Positions 30,975 through 39,053 of a stretch of 64,000 nucleotides of DNA are shown here, in pieces; within the stretch, counting starts at the first letter, position 1, and the number at the start of each line of letters is the position of its first letter. Source of the DNA: CF-118 sp035934385 (GTDB lineage Bacteria; Chloroflexota; Dormibacteria; Dormibacterales; Dormibacteraceae); assembly GCA_035934385.1 (NCBI GenBank), contig DASYXY010000075.1, forward strand, positions 1 through 64,000, read 5' to 3'. Both the position numbers and the translations under genes were made by a program. The notes below the pieces were generated by a model. The model was not told the DNA's origin and did not search any database. It worked only from the letters and a program-made list of their open reading frames with translations.

Positions 30975-32821
30975 GCCGCCGTCGGGCCCCCGAAGTTCGT
31001 CAGCTCGGCCAGGAAGAGCGAAACCAGGTCTGGGTCCCACTGCTTGCCGGCGCCGGCCTGCAGGATGCGCACCGTCTCCTGGATGGAGCGGCCGGCGCGA
31101 TACGGGCGGTCGCTCACCATCGAGTCGTAGGCGTCGCAAACCGCGACGACGCGTGCGTGAATCGGGATTTCCCGCCCGCTCAAGCCGCCGGGGTAGCCAC
31201 GGCCGTCAAACCACTCGTGGTGGTGCCGGATCGTGGGCAGGAGGTCGACCGTCGAGCGCAGCGGGCGCACGATCTCGACGCCGATCTGCGGGTGCTCGCG
31301 AACCTTCATGAGCTCCTGCGCGTCGAGCGGTCCTGGCTTGGAGAGGATCGAGTCATGGACCCCGATCTTGCCCACGTCGTGCAGCAGCGCGCCGCGGTAG
31401 AGCTGGTCGAGCTCCTCGTTCTTCATCCCGAGCCGCGAGCCGATGAGCCTCGCCGCGTCCGCGACGCGGCGCACGTGCCGGCTGGTGTGAGCCTCCTTCG
31501 CCTCGACCGCCGCGGCAAGCGCGAAGATGACCTGCTCGGCGTTGTCGAGCTTGTCGTAGAGGGCCTTGAGCCGCAGCGACGACTTGACGCGGGCAATCAG
31601 CTCGATGCGCTCGACGGGCTTCGACATGAAATCGTCTGCCCCCGACTCGAGCGCGGTGACGCGGTCGCCGACGCTGTTCAGCGAGGTGATCATCACGACC
31701 GGGATCAGGCTGCGATTGGGATCCGCCTTGATGCGCCGGCACACCTCGTGGCCGTCCATCCCGGGCATCTGGATGTCGAGGAGCACGAGGTCTGGCGCCC
31801 GGTGGTTGACGGCCGCCAGCGCGGACGGCCCGTCTTCTGCCAGGCGAACCTCGCACTCGACGCCGGCGAGGCACGCCTCGATGAGCTCGCGGTTGGCCGC
31901 GCCGTCGTCCACCACGAGCACCGACGGCAGCCTCTTGATGGGTCCGCTCGGTGGCCGCGGCGAGGAGACGGCGGCCACGGCCGGCTCTGACAGTCCGGCC
32001 GTGGGCCATGCCGCGGGGGTCAAGGCAGAGATGAACTCGGCCGCGGTCGCGAAGCGCTCCTCCGGCGACTTGGCGAGCGCGATCCGCAATGCATCCTCGA
32101 CGTGGCGCGAAAGCTCGCCGCGAAGCTCGTGCACCGCGGGCATGGCCTTGTTGAGGTGCGACAGCAGCACCGCTGCGGGAGTGTCGGCCACAAACGGGAC
32201 GCGACCGGTGAGCATCTCGTAGGCGACGATCGCGAACGAGTAGATGTCGGACGGAGGCCCGATGGGTTCGCCGCCCGCCTGCTCTGGCGACATGTACTCG
32301 GGCGTGCCCATCACGATGCCGCTCGCGGTGATGCGGTGAACTGACTCCGCCAGCTTGGCCAGACCGAAGTCGGCGAGCACCGGTGTGCCGTCGCGGTGCA
32401 GCAGGATGTTCGACGGCTTGATGTCGCGGTGGAGAACGCCGTTCCTGTGTGCGTAGTCCAGCGCGTCGGCGATCGGCTTCAGCAGACCGACCGTCTCGTG
32501 GATGTCGATCCTACTGCCGAGCCTGTCGGCGAGCGTGCCGCCGCTCACGAGCTCGAGCACGAGGTAGGCGATGCCGCGCTCCTGGCCGAAGTCGTAGACG
32601 GTGAGGATGTTCGGGTGGCGTAGGCGCGCGACCGACAGCGCCTCCTGCTGGAAGCGCTCGCGGTACTCCTCCTCCTCGGCGAAGAACTCGGGCAGCACCT
32701 TGATGGCCACGTAGCGGTCGAGGGCGGCGTGGTAGGCCTTGTAGACCGTGGCCATACCGCCGCGACCGATGCGCTCGACGACGCGGTAGGGACCAAGCTG
32801 GACGCCTGGGCCGAGGCTCAT
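30971..32821 (-). CDS. Ser/Thr kinase - receiver - HD-GYP fusion protein
   Basis: Three complete domains lie in 616 residues. Kinase (about 10-265): G-R-G-G-M-A-T-V-Y, Lys41 in V-A-I-K-V, H131-R-D-I-K-P-S-N, D151-F-G, G-T-P-E-Y-M-S-P-E. Receiver (about 300-415): V-L-V-V-D-D, Asp349 in V-L-L-D-I-Q-M-P-G-M-D-G, K401-P. HD-GYP (about 425-605): H445 and H449 in A-H-T-S-R-H-V, H481-D-V-G-K-I-G, H-H-H-E-W-F-D-G-R-G-Y-P-G-G. It could link protein phosphorylation, two-component phosphotransfer and cyclic-di-GMP breakdown. No TM. Its ATG overlaps a 47-residue membrane peptide and its end overlaps the response-regulator gene. Confidence 0.92.
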   Translation of the reverse strand: MSLGPGVQLGPYRVVERIGRGGMATVYKAYHAALDRYVAIKVLPEFFAEEEEYRERFQQEALSVARLRHPNILTVYDFGQERGIAYLVLELVSGGTLADRLGSRIDIHETVGLLKPIADALDYAHRNGVLHRDIKPSNILLHRDGTPVLADFGLAKLAESVHRITASGIVMGTPEYMSPEQAGGEPIGPPSDIYSFAIVAYEMLTGRVPFVADTPAAVLLSHLNKAMPAVHELRGELSRHVEDALRIALAKSPEERFATAAEFISALTPAAWPTAGLSEPAVAAVSSPRPPSGPIKRLPSVLVVDDGAANRELIEACLAGVECEVRLAEDGPSALAAVNHRAPDLVLLDIQMPGMDGHEVCRRIKADPNRSLIPVVMITSLNSVGDRVTALESGADDFMSKPVERIELIARVKSSLRLKALYDKLDNAEQVIFALAAAVEAKEAHTSRHVRRVADAARLIGSRLGMKNEELDQLYRGALLHDVGKIGVHDSILSKPGPLDAQELMKVREHPQIGVEIVRPLRSTVDLLPTIRHHHEWFDGRGYPGGLSGREIPIHARVVAVCDAYDSMVSDRPYRAGRSIQETVRILQAGAGKQWDPDLVSLFLAELTNFGGPTAA

Positions 32822-32961
32822 CGCAAACCGCCGGCAAGGAAGACCCCGGCCAGGACGGGCGGGACCGCCGTGAGCGCGGCCGCGACCGCGATCACCAGGG
32901 CCAGGACCCCGGCCCTGCCCCGCGCCAGAACGACGACCCCTTCCTGACTTGACCCCAGCAT
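32818..32961 (-). CDS. 47-residue single-pass membrane peptide, first gene of the kinase operon
   Basis: Reads MLGSSQEGVVVLARGRAG and then one long hydrophobic helix (about 19-44, V-L-A-L-V-I-A-V-A-A-A-L-T-A-V). GAGGAG stands 5-10 nt before the ATG, and its TGA overlaps the kinase ATG by 4 bp. Both points support a translated gene. It may anchor or signal to the soluble kinase fusion; no family is known and the role is inference. Confidence 0.65.
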   Translation of the reverse strand: MLGSSQEGVVVLARGRAGVLALVIAVAAALTAVPPVLAGVFLAGGLR

Positions 32962-33079
32962 TGAATCTCCTCGCGCCCCCAGCGGCGACAATTCGAAGAT
33001 ATTCGGCGCGGAGCCTGAACGAGGTTGTCTAGTGGTGTAAATCAGTGATACCGGCGGCTATTAAGCAATAGCCGAACGG

Positions 33080-34759
33080 CTATATCCAGCCCTCGCGGGT
33101 CGCTTTGCGCGCCAGCTCGGTCCGGTTGGCCGTCCCGGACCGATTCAGCATCTGGGCGAGATGGAATTTGACCGTGTGGGGGCTCAGGTGAACCTTCTCG
33201 GCGATGGCCTTGTTGGACAGTCCCTCGACCACGAAGCCAAGGATCTCCTTGTCAAGTGAGCTCAGGGCAGGAGATGCGGATTTCGGCCCGGCCGCACCCC
33301 TCGCCTCCCCCGCGCTACGCTGCAGGCTGGCGTGGTCGATCGCGAGCGCGGCGTCGGCCGCCAGCGCGTCCAGGAACTCGAGCCACTCGCGGTCGGGCTC
33401 GATGGCGGACCGGTGGAACACCTCGAGGACCCCGGCGAGCTTGCCCCGCACGATCAGCGGCACCGCGCCGTACGCCTTGAACCCCTCGCGCGCGAACAGC
33501 GAGCGTCGCCGGAACTGGGAGAAGGCCCCGAGGGTGGTGACCGTGGTGATGCGCCGGGCCTGCAGCGACTGGCCCGGCATGCCCTCGTCCACGGGCAGGC
33601 GGTAGTCGGGGATCGAGGTCGACCGGAAGCCGGTGCTCGCGACCAGGCTCAGCAGCCCATCGGCCTCGTCGACCAGGAGCACGTCGGCCGCGTCGATCGA
33701 CAGGCCCTGGACGGCCTGGTCGAGGATGACGCGCAAGGTGAGCCGCAGATCCGGACCCGCGGTGATCGCCATCTGCACACTGCGCAGCGCGGTCAATCTT
33801 TCTAGCCGGCTCATCGCGTCCACGTACAGCTGGGCGTTGTCCGCGGCCAGGCCCATCCTGTCCGCCACCTCCTGGATCCACACGACGTCGCGCTGCGTCA
33901 ACGGATTCGATGAGCGGCGTTCGAACAGGCCGAGGGCGCCGACGATCGAACCGCGCGCGTGCATCGGCACGACCACCAGCCCCATGTGGCTCGTGGGCTG
34001 GGTCGGCGGCGGCGGATTGGCCGCGAGATACGCCTTGGTGTCCACGTTGAGGTTTTCCATGAAATCATTCAGCGGCACGCTCGGCATGAGCACCGGCTCG
34101 CCGCTCTCGACTACCCGCGACGTGACCGAAAACGGCGGCGAGGCGTCTGTCTGCCGAGTCATCGACTTGATGAACTCGGCGATCTGAGGCTCCACGTCGC
34201 TGGCCGCGTGCACTCGCATAGTGCGTGGGTCCTTGTTGATCAGGGTCGCGAGCCACGTGCCGGGCCTTACCTTGACGAGCGCATCGACGCCTTCTTCGAG
34301 AATCGCCTGAGGGTCGAGCTTCGCGGCGACGATGCGATCCGTGACTGTCGCGACCGCGCCCGCTCCGTAGCCCGGGCGCGGCAGTCGCGCGTCGCTGAGC
34401 AGCTGCGTGACGTCGGTCAGTGTCAGGATGACCTGCTCGACGTCGCCGGCCGCGTTCTTCTGCGGCGTGGCGTCCACCTGGAGCCAGCGCTCAGCGCCCT
34501 GATGGGTGGTGACGTGCGCGATCACGCCTCGGTGGGGCCGACCAGTGCGCGCGGCCTCCAGCGCCGGGTGGATGTTGTTCGGGTCGGGCCAGCCGGCCGC
34601 GTCGGTGATGAGCCAGCCGGACTGCGTTGCGTTGCTGCCGGCGATATCGTCGTTCCCCAGCAGCGCGGCGGCAGCGGGGTTGGCGGAGGTCACCGTCCCG
34701 TCGAGGTCGTAGGTGAGCACGGCCAATGGCAGAGCGTTCGCGTCTGGCTGGACTGGCAT
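33080..34759 (-). CDS. PAS-GAF-GAF sensor with LuxR-type DNA-binding domain
   Basis: The 559-residue protein has an N-terminal PAS domain (about 10-120, Y-D-L-D-G-T-V-T-S-A-N-P-A-A), two GAF domains (about 145-310 and 325-475; H-M-G-L-V-V-V-P-M and A-Y-G-A-V-P-L-I-V-R-G) and a LuxR/NarL helix-turn-helix (about 498-555, L-S-N-K-A-I-A-E-K-V-H-L-S-P-H-T-V-K-F-H). It is a one-component regulator that probably senses a small molecule or redox cue. No receiver Asp exists. It is alone, downstream of nothing obvious, between the kinase operon and the ArsR operon. Confidence 0.88.
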   Translation of the reverse strand: MPVQPDANALPLAVLTYDLDGTVTSANPAAAALLGNDDIAGSNATQSGWLITDAAGWPDPNNIHPALEAARTGRPHRGVIAHVTTHQGAERWLQVDATPQKNAAGDVEQVILTLTDVTQLLSDARLPRPGYGAGAVATVTDRIVAAKLDPQAILEEGVDALVKVRPGTWLATLINKDPRTMRVHAASDVEPQIAEFIKSMTRQTDASPPFSVTSRVVESGEPVLMPSVPLNDFMENLNVDTKAYLAANPPPPTQPTSHMGLVVVPMHARGSIVGALGLFERRSSNPLTQRDVVWIQEVADRMGLAADNAQLYVDAMSRLERLTALRSVQMAITAGPDLRLTLRVILDQAVQGLSIDAADVLLVDEADGLLSLVASTGFRSTSIPDYRLPVDEGMPGQSLQARRITTVTTLGAFSQFRRRSLFAREGFKAYGAVPLIVRGKLAGVLEVFHRSAIEPDREWLEFLDALAADAALAIDHASLQRSAGEARGAAGPKSASPALSSLDKEILGFVVEGLSNKAIAEKVHLSPHTVKFHLAQMLNRSGTANRTELARKATREGWI

Positions 34760-34834
34760 CCGTTGACTAGACAGTAGGCTCCCGGCGCGCCGAACCGCAA
34801 TTCAAATAGTTAATGGACAGATAGGCGGCCGTGC

Positions 34835-34855
34835 TAAGCTCAACCAAATGGTTGA
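34835..34855 (+). promoter_or_regulatory. -10 element and operator over the ArsR start codon
   Basis: TAAGCT (34835-34840) ends 7 nt before ATG 34848. TCAACCAAATGGTTGA (34840-34855) is a perfect 6-bp inverted repeat with a 4-bp centre that includes the start codon, a form I associate with ArsR genes paired with SRPBCC partners. Binding there would block both transcription start and translation. Confidence 0.65.
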
Positions 34856-35180
34856 ATATCGTGGCGCTTCACTTGACGGCACCTACCACGCCCTCAGCCA
34901 CGAGCTCCGCAGGGACGTGCTACAGCGCCTGTCGGCCGGACCCGCGCGCATCTCCGACCTCGCCGCCCCGGCGGACATGTCCTTCGCCGCCGTCTCCAAG
35001 CACGTGGCCGTCCTCGAGAGCACCGGCCTGCTCCGCCGCTCCATTAAAGGACGCGAGCACTGGCTCGAGCTCGAACCGACGACGCTGCAGCCGGCGGCGC
35101 TGTGGCTAGACGGCTACCGCCGATTCTGGGAGGCAAGCCTCGACCGGCTCGAACGGGAGCTCAGGAAGCGCCCCCGATGA
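34848..35180 (+). CDS. ArsR-family winged-helix repressor (SRPBCC-linked)
   Basis: The 110-residue protein has H-A-L-S-H-E-L-R-R-D-V-L-Q-R-L, a recognition helix region M-S-F-A-A-V-S-K-H-V-A-V-L-E and wing K-G-R-E-H-W-L-E-L. No metal-binding residues are evident. Its stop overlaps the ATG of an AHSA1-type SRPBCC gene, the most common partner of this subgroup; the SRPBCC protein may supply or remove the ligand, which is inference. An operator palindrome covers its start codon. Confidence 0.9.
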   Translation: MVEYRGASLDGTYHALSHELRRDVLQRLSAGPARISDLAAPADMSFAAVSKHVAVLESTGLLRRSIKGREHWLELEPTTLQPAALWLDGYRRFWEASLDRLERELRKRPR

Positions 35181-35617
35181 AGCAATCCATCGAGGTGACG
35201 AGGCGCTTGGCCGCGCCGATCGACGAGGTGTTTCGCTGGTGGACGGAGTCGGAGCTGGTCGGGAAGTGGATGGCGCCGATCGGCGACGTGCGCGCCTCGC
35301 TCGATGCGCGAGTCGGCGGATCGCTGAAGGTCGTGATGTCAGGCCAGGGAGTCGTGATCGAGCACACGGGCGAGTTCCTGGAGATCGACCGGCCGCGGCG
35401 CCTCGCCTTCACATGGAAGTCGCGCTTCACCGGTGATCAACCCAGCATCGTCACGGTGGAGCTGGAGCCGGACGGCGACGACGCAACGCTCGTGCGCATC
35501 GTGCACGCGGAGCTGCCCGAGTCGGCAGTCGTTTCTCATCGCGATGGTTGGGGCGGAATGCTCGCTCGCCTGGAGCGGGAGCTGGGAATGGAGGTGCGGA
35601 AAAGCCATGCCAGTTGA
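35177..35617 (+). CDS. SRPBCC (AHSA1-type) protein, ArsR partner
   Basis: The 146-residue protein begins M-K-Q-S-I-E-V-T-R-R-L-A-A-P-I-D-E-V-F-R-W-W-T and has L-E-I-D-R-P-R-R-L-A-F-T-W-K-S, then the C-terminal helix G-W-G-G-M-L-A-R-L-E-R-E-L. This is the Aha1-like helix-grip fold with a hydrophobic cavity. The ATG overlaps the ArsR stop (ATGA), and the next SRPBCC gene starts 11 bp before this one's stop, giving a three-gene operon. Confidence 0.88.
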   Translation: MKQSIEVTRRLAAPIDEVFRWWTESELVGKWMAPIGDVRASLDARVGGSLKVVMSGQGVVIEHTGEFLEIDRPRRLAFTWKSRFTGDQPSIVTVELEPDGDDATLVRIVHAELPESAVVSHRDGWGGMLARLERELGMEVRKSHAS

Positions 35618-36050
35618 TGTGACCACCGAGATCGTCATCGAGCGGCGACCTGAGGACGTCGCGGCCTACGCCGGTGATCCGACGAACGCGCCGGAGTGGT
35701 ACCAGAACATCAAGTCGATTGACTGGAAAACGTCGCCGCCAGTGCAACTGGGCTCGAAGATGGACTTCGTCGCCACATTTCTTGGCCGGCGGCTCGCCTA
35801 CACGTATGAGGTGGTGGAGTTCGAACCCGGCCGCCGCATGGTGATGCGCACCGCGTCGGGCCCGTTTCCGATGGAGACCACCTACACGTGGGAGCCCGCG
35901 GGCGAGGGCAAGACGCGAATGACCCTGCGCAACCACGGCACGCCGAGCGGCTTCGCCAAGTTGTCGGCGGGCTTCATGAGAGCGGCCATGCGCCGCGAGA
36001 CGAGCAAGGACCTCAAGGCACTGAAGGAGCTGCTGGAAAAGACGCCTTAG
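35607..36050 (+). CDS. SRPBCC (polyketide-cyclase-like) protein
   Basis: The 147-residue protein starts V-D-V-T-T-E-I-V-I-E-R-R-P-E-D-V-A-A-Y-A-G-D-P and continues with N-A-P-E-W-Y and E-F-E-P-G-R-R-M-V-M, the polyketide-cyclase/dehydrase 2 type of START-like fold. It likely binds a hydrophobic small molecule; no catalytic residues can be named. It overlaps the AHSA1 gene by 11 bp. Confidence 0.82.
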   Translation: MPVDVTTEIVIERRPEDVAAYAGDPTNAPEWYQNIKSIDWKTSPPVQLGSKMDFVATFLGRRLAYTYEVVEFEPGRRMVMRTASGPFPMETTYTWEPAGEGKTRMTLRNHGTPSGFAKLSAGFMRAAMRRETSKDLKALKELLEKTP

Positions 36051-36053
36051 CCT
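36048..36053 (+). promoter_or_regulatory. -10 element, leaderless DinB start
   Basis: TAGCCT, beginning at the stop codon of the preceding gene, ends 6 nt before ATG 36060. Confidence 0.45.
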
Positions 36054-36059
36054 ATTGGC

Positions 36060-36560
36060 ATGGCAGTCATCCGGCCGGCCTTCAGCAACTGGCCCGACTA
36101 CAACCTCGCCTTCCGTGACGTCGTCCTGGCGCTGACCGAGGATCAGCTCGCGCTGCGTCCTTCACCGGAGCGGTGGCCGATGTGGGCAACCGTGGGCCAC
36201 GCGGCGTGCCAGCGCGTCTTCTGGCTTTGCGATTTCGCGGGCGAACCAGGCGCGAACACGACACCGTTCCCGGACGCCAGTCACAACTGCCCGGGCGATG
36301 ACGACCTCGACACGGTGCTGAACGGAGACCAGCTCGCCACCGCCCTGGAGTCGACGTTCAGCATCATCGAGCGGTGCCTGGACACCTGGACCGTGGCCTC
36401 GCTCGACGAGGTACTACGCCGGCATGAGTGGGACGAGACGTGGGTCCACACGCGCGGATCGGTCATCCAGCGGGTCTTCGCCCACGACGTGTATCACATC
36501 GCCGAGGTGAATGAGACGCTCAGTCGCGAGGGGCTTCCGCTGATCAACCTCTGGGGCTAG
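36060..36560 (+). CDS. DinB-family protein
   Basis: The 166-residue protein is a DinB four-helix bundle: F-S-N-W-P-D-Y-N, L-A-L-R-P-S-P-E-R-W-P-M-W-A-T-V-G-H-A-A-C (first metal His in G-H) and the C-terminal H-D-V-Y-H-I-A-E-V-N-E-T-L (H-x3-H metal pair). It matches the DinB_2 subgroup; thiol-dependent transferase activity is plausible but unknown. Although it follows the SRPBCC gene by 9 bp, a separate leaderless promoter seems present. It overlaps the Hsp70-like gene end by 17 bp. Confidence 0.78.
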   Translation: MAVIRPAFSNWPDYNLAFRDVVLALTEDQLALRPSPERWPMWATVGHAACQRVFWLCDFAGEPGANTTPFPDASHNCPGDDDLDTVLNGDQLATALESTFSIIERCLDTWTVASLDEVLRRHEWDETWVHTRGSVIQRVFAHDVYHIAEVNETLSREGLPLINLWG

Positions 36561-37836
36561 CCGCCGAGCTGAAGGTCTGCTGAGCGCGAACACCGAGGCC
36601 GTGGACCACTGCGGTGAACGCGTCCCGCTGCTCGAGTCGCGTCGCGCCAAACATCGCCGCGAGGTCGCCGCGAAACGCTGGGATCTGGCCTGAGCCGCCG
36701 GTGACGAGCACGCGGTCTACGTCCCCGGCCGCGACGCCTGCCTCGGTCATCGCTTCGGCGATCGTCTGCTTCACGGTGTCCAGCTCGGGCCGGATCATGG
36801 CCTCGAAGGCCTTGCGCTGGATGGGAACGTCGAGACCGAGGGGGGCGTACGTGAGCGCCGCGGACTCAGAGTCGGAAAGCTCGATCTTCGCCGCCTCGAT
36901 CGCGCGGTAGAAGTCGTACGCGTGGCCCTCGTAGAGGAGGGCGTGCACGAGCGCGCCGGCGGGTCCGCCGATCCTGGCGAGGATCGACGGGATGCCGGGG
37001 TCGGCCATCACGAGCCGCACCGAGCTGGCAGTGCGCAGGTCGTTGAAGAGCCAGTAAGGAAGGCGGTCGAGCCCGAGCGCGGGACCGACGACGGTCTCGA
37101 ACAGCACGCCGTCGAGCAGCTCGCCGCCGACCGCGACGCCGGCGGTGCCGCTGATGCGCGGCGTTTCGCTCCGCGAGTCCATGACCGCGACGTCGAAGGT
37201 GCCTCCGCCGAAGTCGACGGCCACCTCGACGCCGGCGTGCCGCTCCTCGCCGATGACCGCCGCCACGGGCTCGGCCATGAACTCGACCTCTTCGAATCCG
37301 GCCGCCTGCGCAGCCTCTCGCAGCCGTTTGAAAGCCTCGGCCTCCGATTCCGCCAGGTGCGCGCGGTCGGCGCCCGCGAAGACGACCGGGTGACCGAGCA
37401 CGAGTCCCGTGGTGGCGTGACCGGTTGCCTCGTCCGCCTCGGTCTTCAGGCGCTTGAGCACCACGCTGACCAGCGTTGCCACGCTGAAGTCGACCGCCCA
37501 CGAGTTGGTGCCGGCGAAGCCGATCTTCGCCAGCTCGTGCTTCACACCCGACAGCAGGCGCGCGTCATTGCAGCCGCCGCCCTTGCGGTACTGCCGGCAG
37601 TCGGTGTCCCATCCGTAAGGCGCGAGCGGGCAGCGCCAGCAGTCGGTCTTCTCGTGGCCGCTTGTCAGGAAGGTCTTGACGCCCTCGGACCCGGCCAGCC
37701 GCAGCCCGGATCGGTGCAGGTAAACGAACGACGGCAGCATCCTCAGAATCTCGACCCGGTCCGCGTAGGCGATCGAAACGGCGCTGTTCGAGGTGCCGAA
37801 GTCGATGCCATAGCCAAGCGGTTTGCCGGAGGTCAC
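36544..37836 (-). CDS. Hsp70/actin-fold ATPase (YegD-like) with a four-Cys insert
   Basis: The 430-residue protein has the Hsp70 nucleotide-binding domain only: phosphate-1 G-I-D-F-G-T-S-N-S-A, phosphate-2 V-A-V-D-F-G-G-G-T-F-D, the A-E-P-V-A-A link, and adenosine motif V-L-V-T-G-G-S-G-Q-I-P. There is no substrate-binding domain, as in YegD. Residues 66-89 form a Cys insert (C66-x2-C69-x10-C80-x8-C89) that could hold zinc or an iron-sulfur cluster, absent from E. coli YegD as I remember it. The GTG start at 37836 sits 6 nt after TATAGT. It is divergent from the M20 amidase. Confidence 0.8.
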   Translation of the reverse strand: MTSGKPLGYGIDFGTSNSAVSIAYADRVEILRMLPSFVYLHRSGLRLAGSEGVKTFLTSGHEKTDCWRCPLAPYGWDTDCRQYRKGGGCNDARLLSGVKHELAKIGFAGTNSWAVDFSVATLVSVVLKRLKTEADEATGHATTGLVLGHPVVFAGADRAHLAESEAEAFKRLREAAQAAGFEEVEFMAEPVAAVIGEERHAGVEVAVDFGGGTFDVAVMDSRSETPRISGTAGVAVGGELLDGVLFETVVGPALGLDRLPYWLFNDLRTASSVRLVMADPGIPSILARIGGPAGALVHALLYEGHAYDFYRAIEAAKIELSDSESAALTYAPLGLDVPIQRKAFEAMIRPELDTVKQTIAEAMTEAGVAAGDVDRVLVTGGSGQIPAFRGDLAAMFGATRLEQRDAFTAVVHGLGVRAQQTFSSAASPRG

Positions 37837-37842
37837 CGAGGG

Positions 37843-37852
37843 ACTATAGGCT
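37843..37852. promoter_or_regulatory. Overlapping divergent -10 elements
   Basis: ACTATAGGCT contains TATAGT on the minus strand (37848-37843, 6 nt before GTG 37836) and TAGGCT on the plus strand (37847-37852, 6 nt before TTG 37859 and 9 nt before ATG 37862). Two leaderless transcripts could start in opposite directions from one element. Confidence 0.5.
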
Positions 37853-37861
37853 TCTGGGTTG

Positions 37862-39046
37862 ATGAGCTCCGAACTTCTCGAATCCGCGCGTTCGATCGAA
37901 CCCCGCATCGTGTCGACCCGCCGCACGATCCACTCCCACCCGGAGATGGGCTACCAGGAGGAGCAGACGTCGACCCTCGTCCAGGCGCGGCTGCGCGACC
38001 TCGGGATTCCCTTCAAGTCCGGGCTCGCCAAGACCGGCGTAGTGGCACAGATCAAAGGCGAGCTGGGCGACGGGCCTTGCGTACTGCTCCGCGCCGACAT
38101 GGACGCTTTGCCCATCGAGGAGCAGTCAGGCGTGTCGTTCTCCTCAGAGGTGCCGGGCGTCATGCACGCATGTGGCCACGACGCGCACACGGCGATGCTG
38201 CTCGGCGCCGCCGAGCTCCTTCTCGATCGAAAATCGACGTTCGCCGGCACGGTGAAGCTGATGTTTCAGCCCGCAGAGGAAGGCGGCGGTGGGGCGGCGC
38301 GCATGATCGAAGCCGGCGCCCTCTCAGGGCCCGACGTGGACGCCGCCTTCATGCTGCACGTCTGGCCAGACCTGCTGGCCGGCAGCGTCGCGTGCGGTCC
38401 GGGTCCGCAGCTGGCTGGCGCCGACGCGTTCACGATCACGGTCGAAGGTCGCGGGGGCCACGGCGCGTATCCGCACGAGACGGTCGATCCGGTGCTCGTC
38501 GGCGCTCAGATCGTCGTGGCCGTGCAGGCGCTCGTTTCGCGCGAGGTCAAACCGACCGAACCGGCCGTGGTGACGCTGGCGACGTTCCACGCGGGTAACG
38601 CGAGCAACGTCATCCCGGACCGTGCCGTGATAAGAGGGACCATCCGGGCGTTCGACGATGTGCTGTTCAAGCACCTGGAGCAGCGTCTGCGCGAGGTGGC
38701 GACCGGCGTGGCGTCGGCGCTGCGCGCCTCGGTCAAGATCGAGTTCGAAATGAGCTATCCGCCCTCGGTCTGCGACCCGGAGATGGCCGAGCAGCTGGCC
38801 GCGAGCTCGCGGTCACTGATCGGTGCCGAGCAGGTGAAGGAGTCTCACCCCGAGATGGGCGCCGAAGACTTCGCGTTCATCCTGCAGAAGGTGCCGGGCG
38901 CGATGCTGTGGCTGGGCGTCAAGAAGCCGGAGTGGCCGGCGCCGAAGCCGGTGCACACGGCCACCTTCGACATCGACGAATCGGCGCTGCCCATCGGCAG
39001 CTCAGCCCTCGCCGGGGTCGCGCTCGACTACCTGAAGCGCCCTTAG
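37862..39046 (+). CDS. M20-family amidohydrolase (N-acyl-amino-acid / hippurate hydrolase type)
   Basis: The 394-residue enzyme has the M20D metal-site pattern: R-A-D-M-D-A-L-P-I-E-E, G-V-M-H-A-C-G-H-D-A-H-T-A-M (metal His), Q-P-A-E-E-G-G-G-G (catalytic Glu and metal Glu), a lid/dimerisation domain with G-H-G-A-Y-P-H, and C-terminal M-G-A-E-D-F-A-F. It would hydrolyse N-acyl amino acids or related amides with two metals. TTG 37859 is an alternative start. The arginase-like gene follows 7 bp later, so both may serve nitrogen recovery. Confidence 0.92.
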   Translation: MSSELLESARSIEPRIVSTRRTIHSHPEMGYQEEQTSTLVQARLRDLGIPFKSGLAKTGVVAQIKGELGDGPCVLLRADMDALPIEEQSGVSFSSEVPGVMHACGHDAHTAMLLGAAELLLDRKSTFAGTVKLMFQPAEEGGGGAARMIEAGALSGPDVDAAFMLHVWPDLLAGSVACGPGPQLAGADAFTITVEGRGGHGAYPHETVDPVLVGAQIVVAVQALVSREVKPTEPAVVTLATFHAGNASNVIPDRAVIRGTIRAFDDVLFKHLEQRLREVATGVASALRASVKIEFEMSYPPSVCDPEMAEQLAASSRSLIGAEQVKESHPEMGAEDFAFILQKVPGAMLWLGVKKPEWPAPKPVHTATFDIDESALPIGSSALAGVALDYLKRP

Positions 39047-39053
39047 CTCGAGG

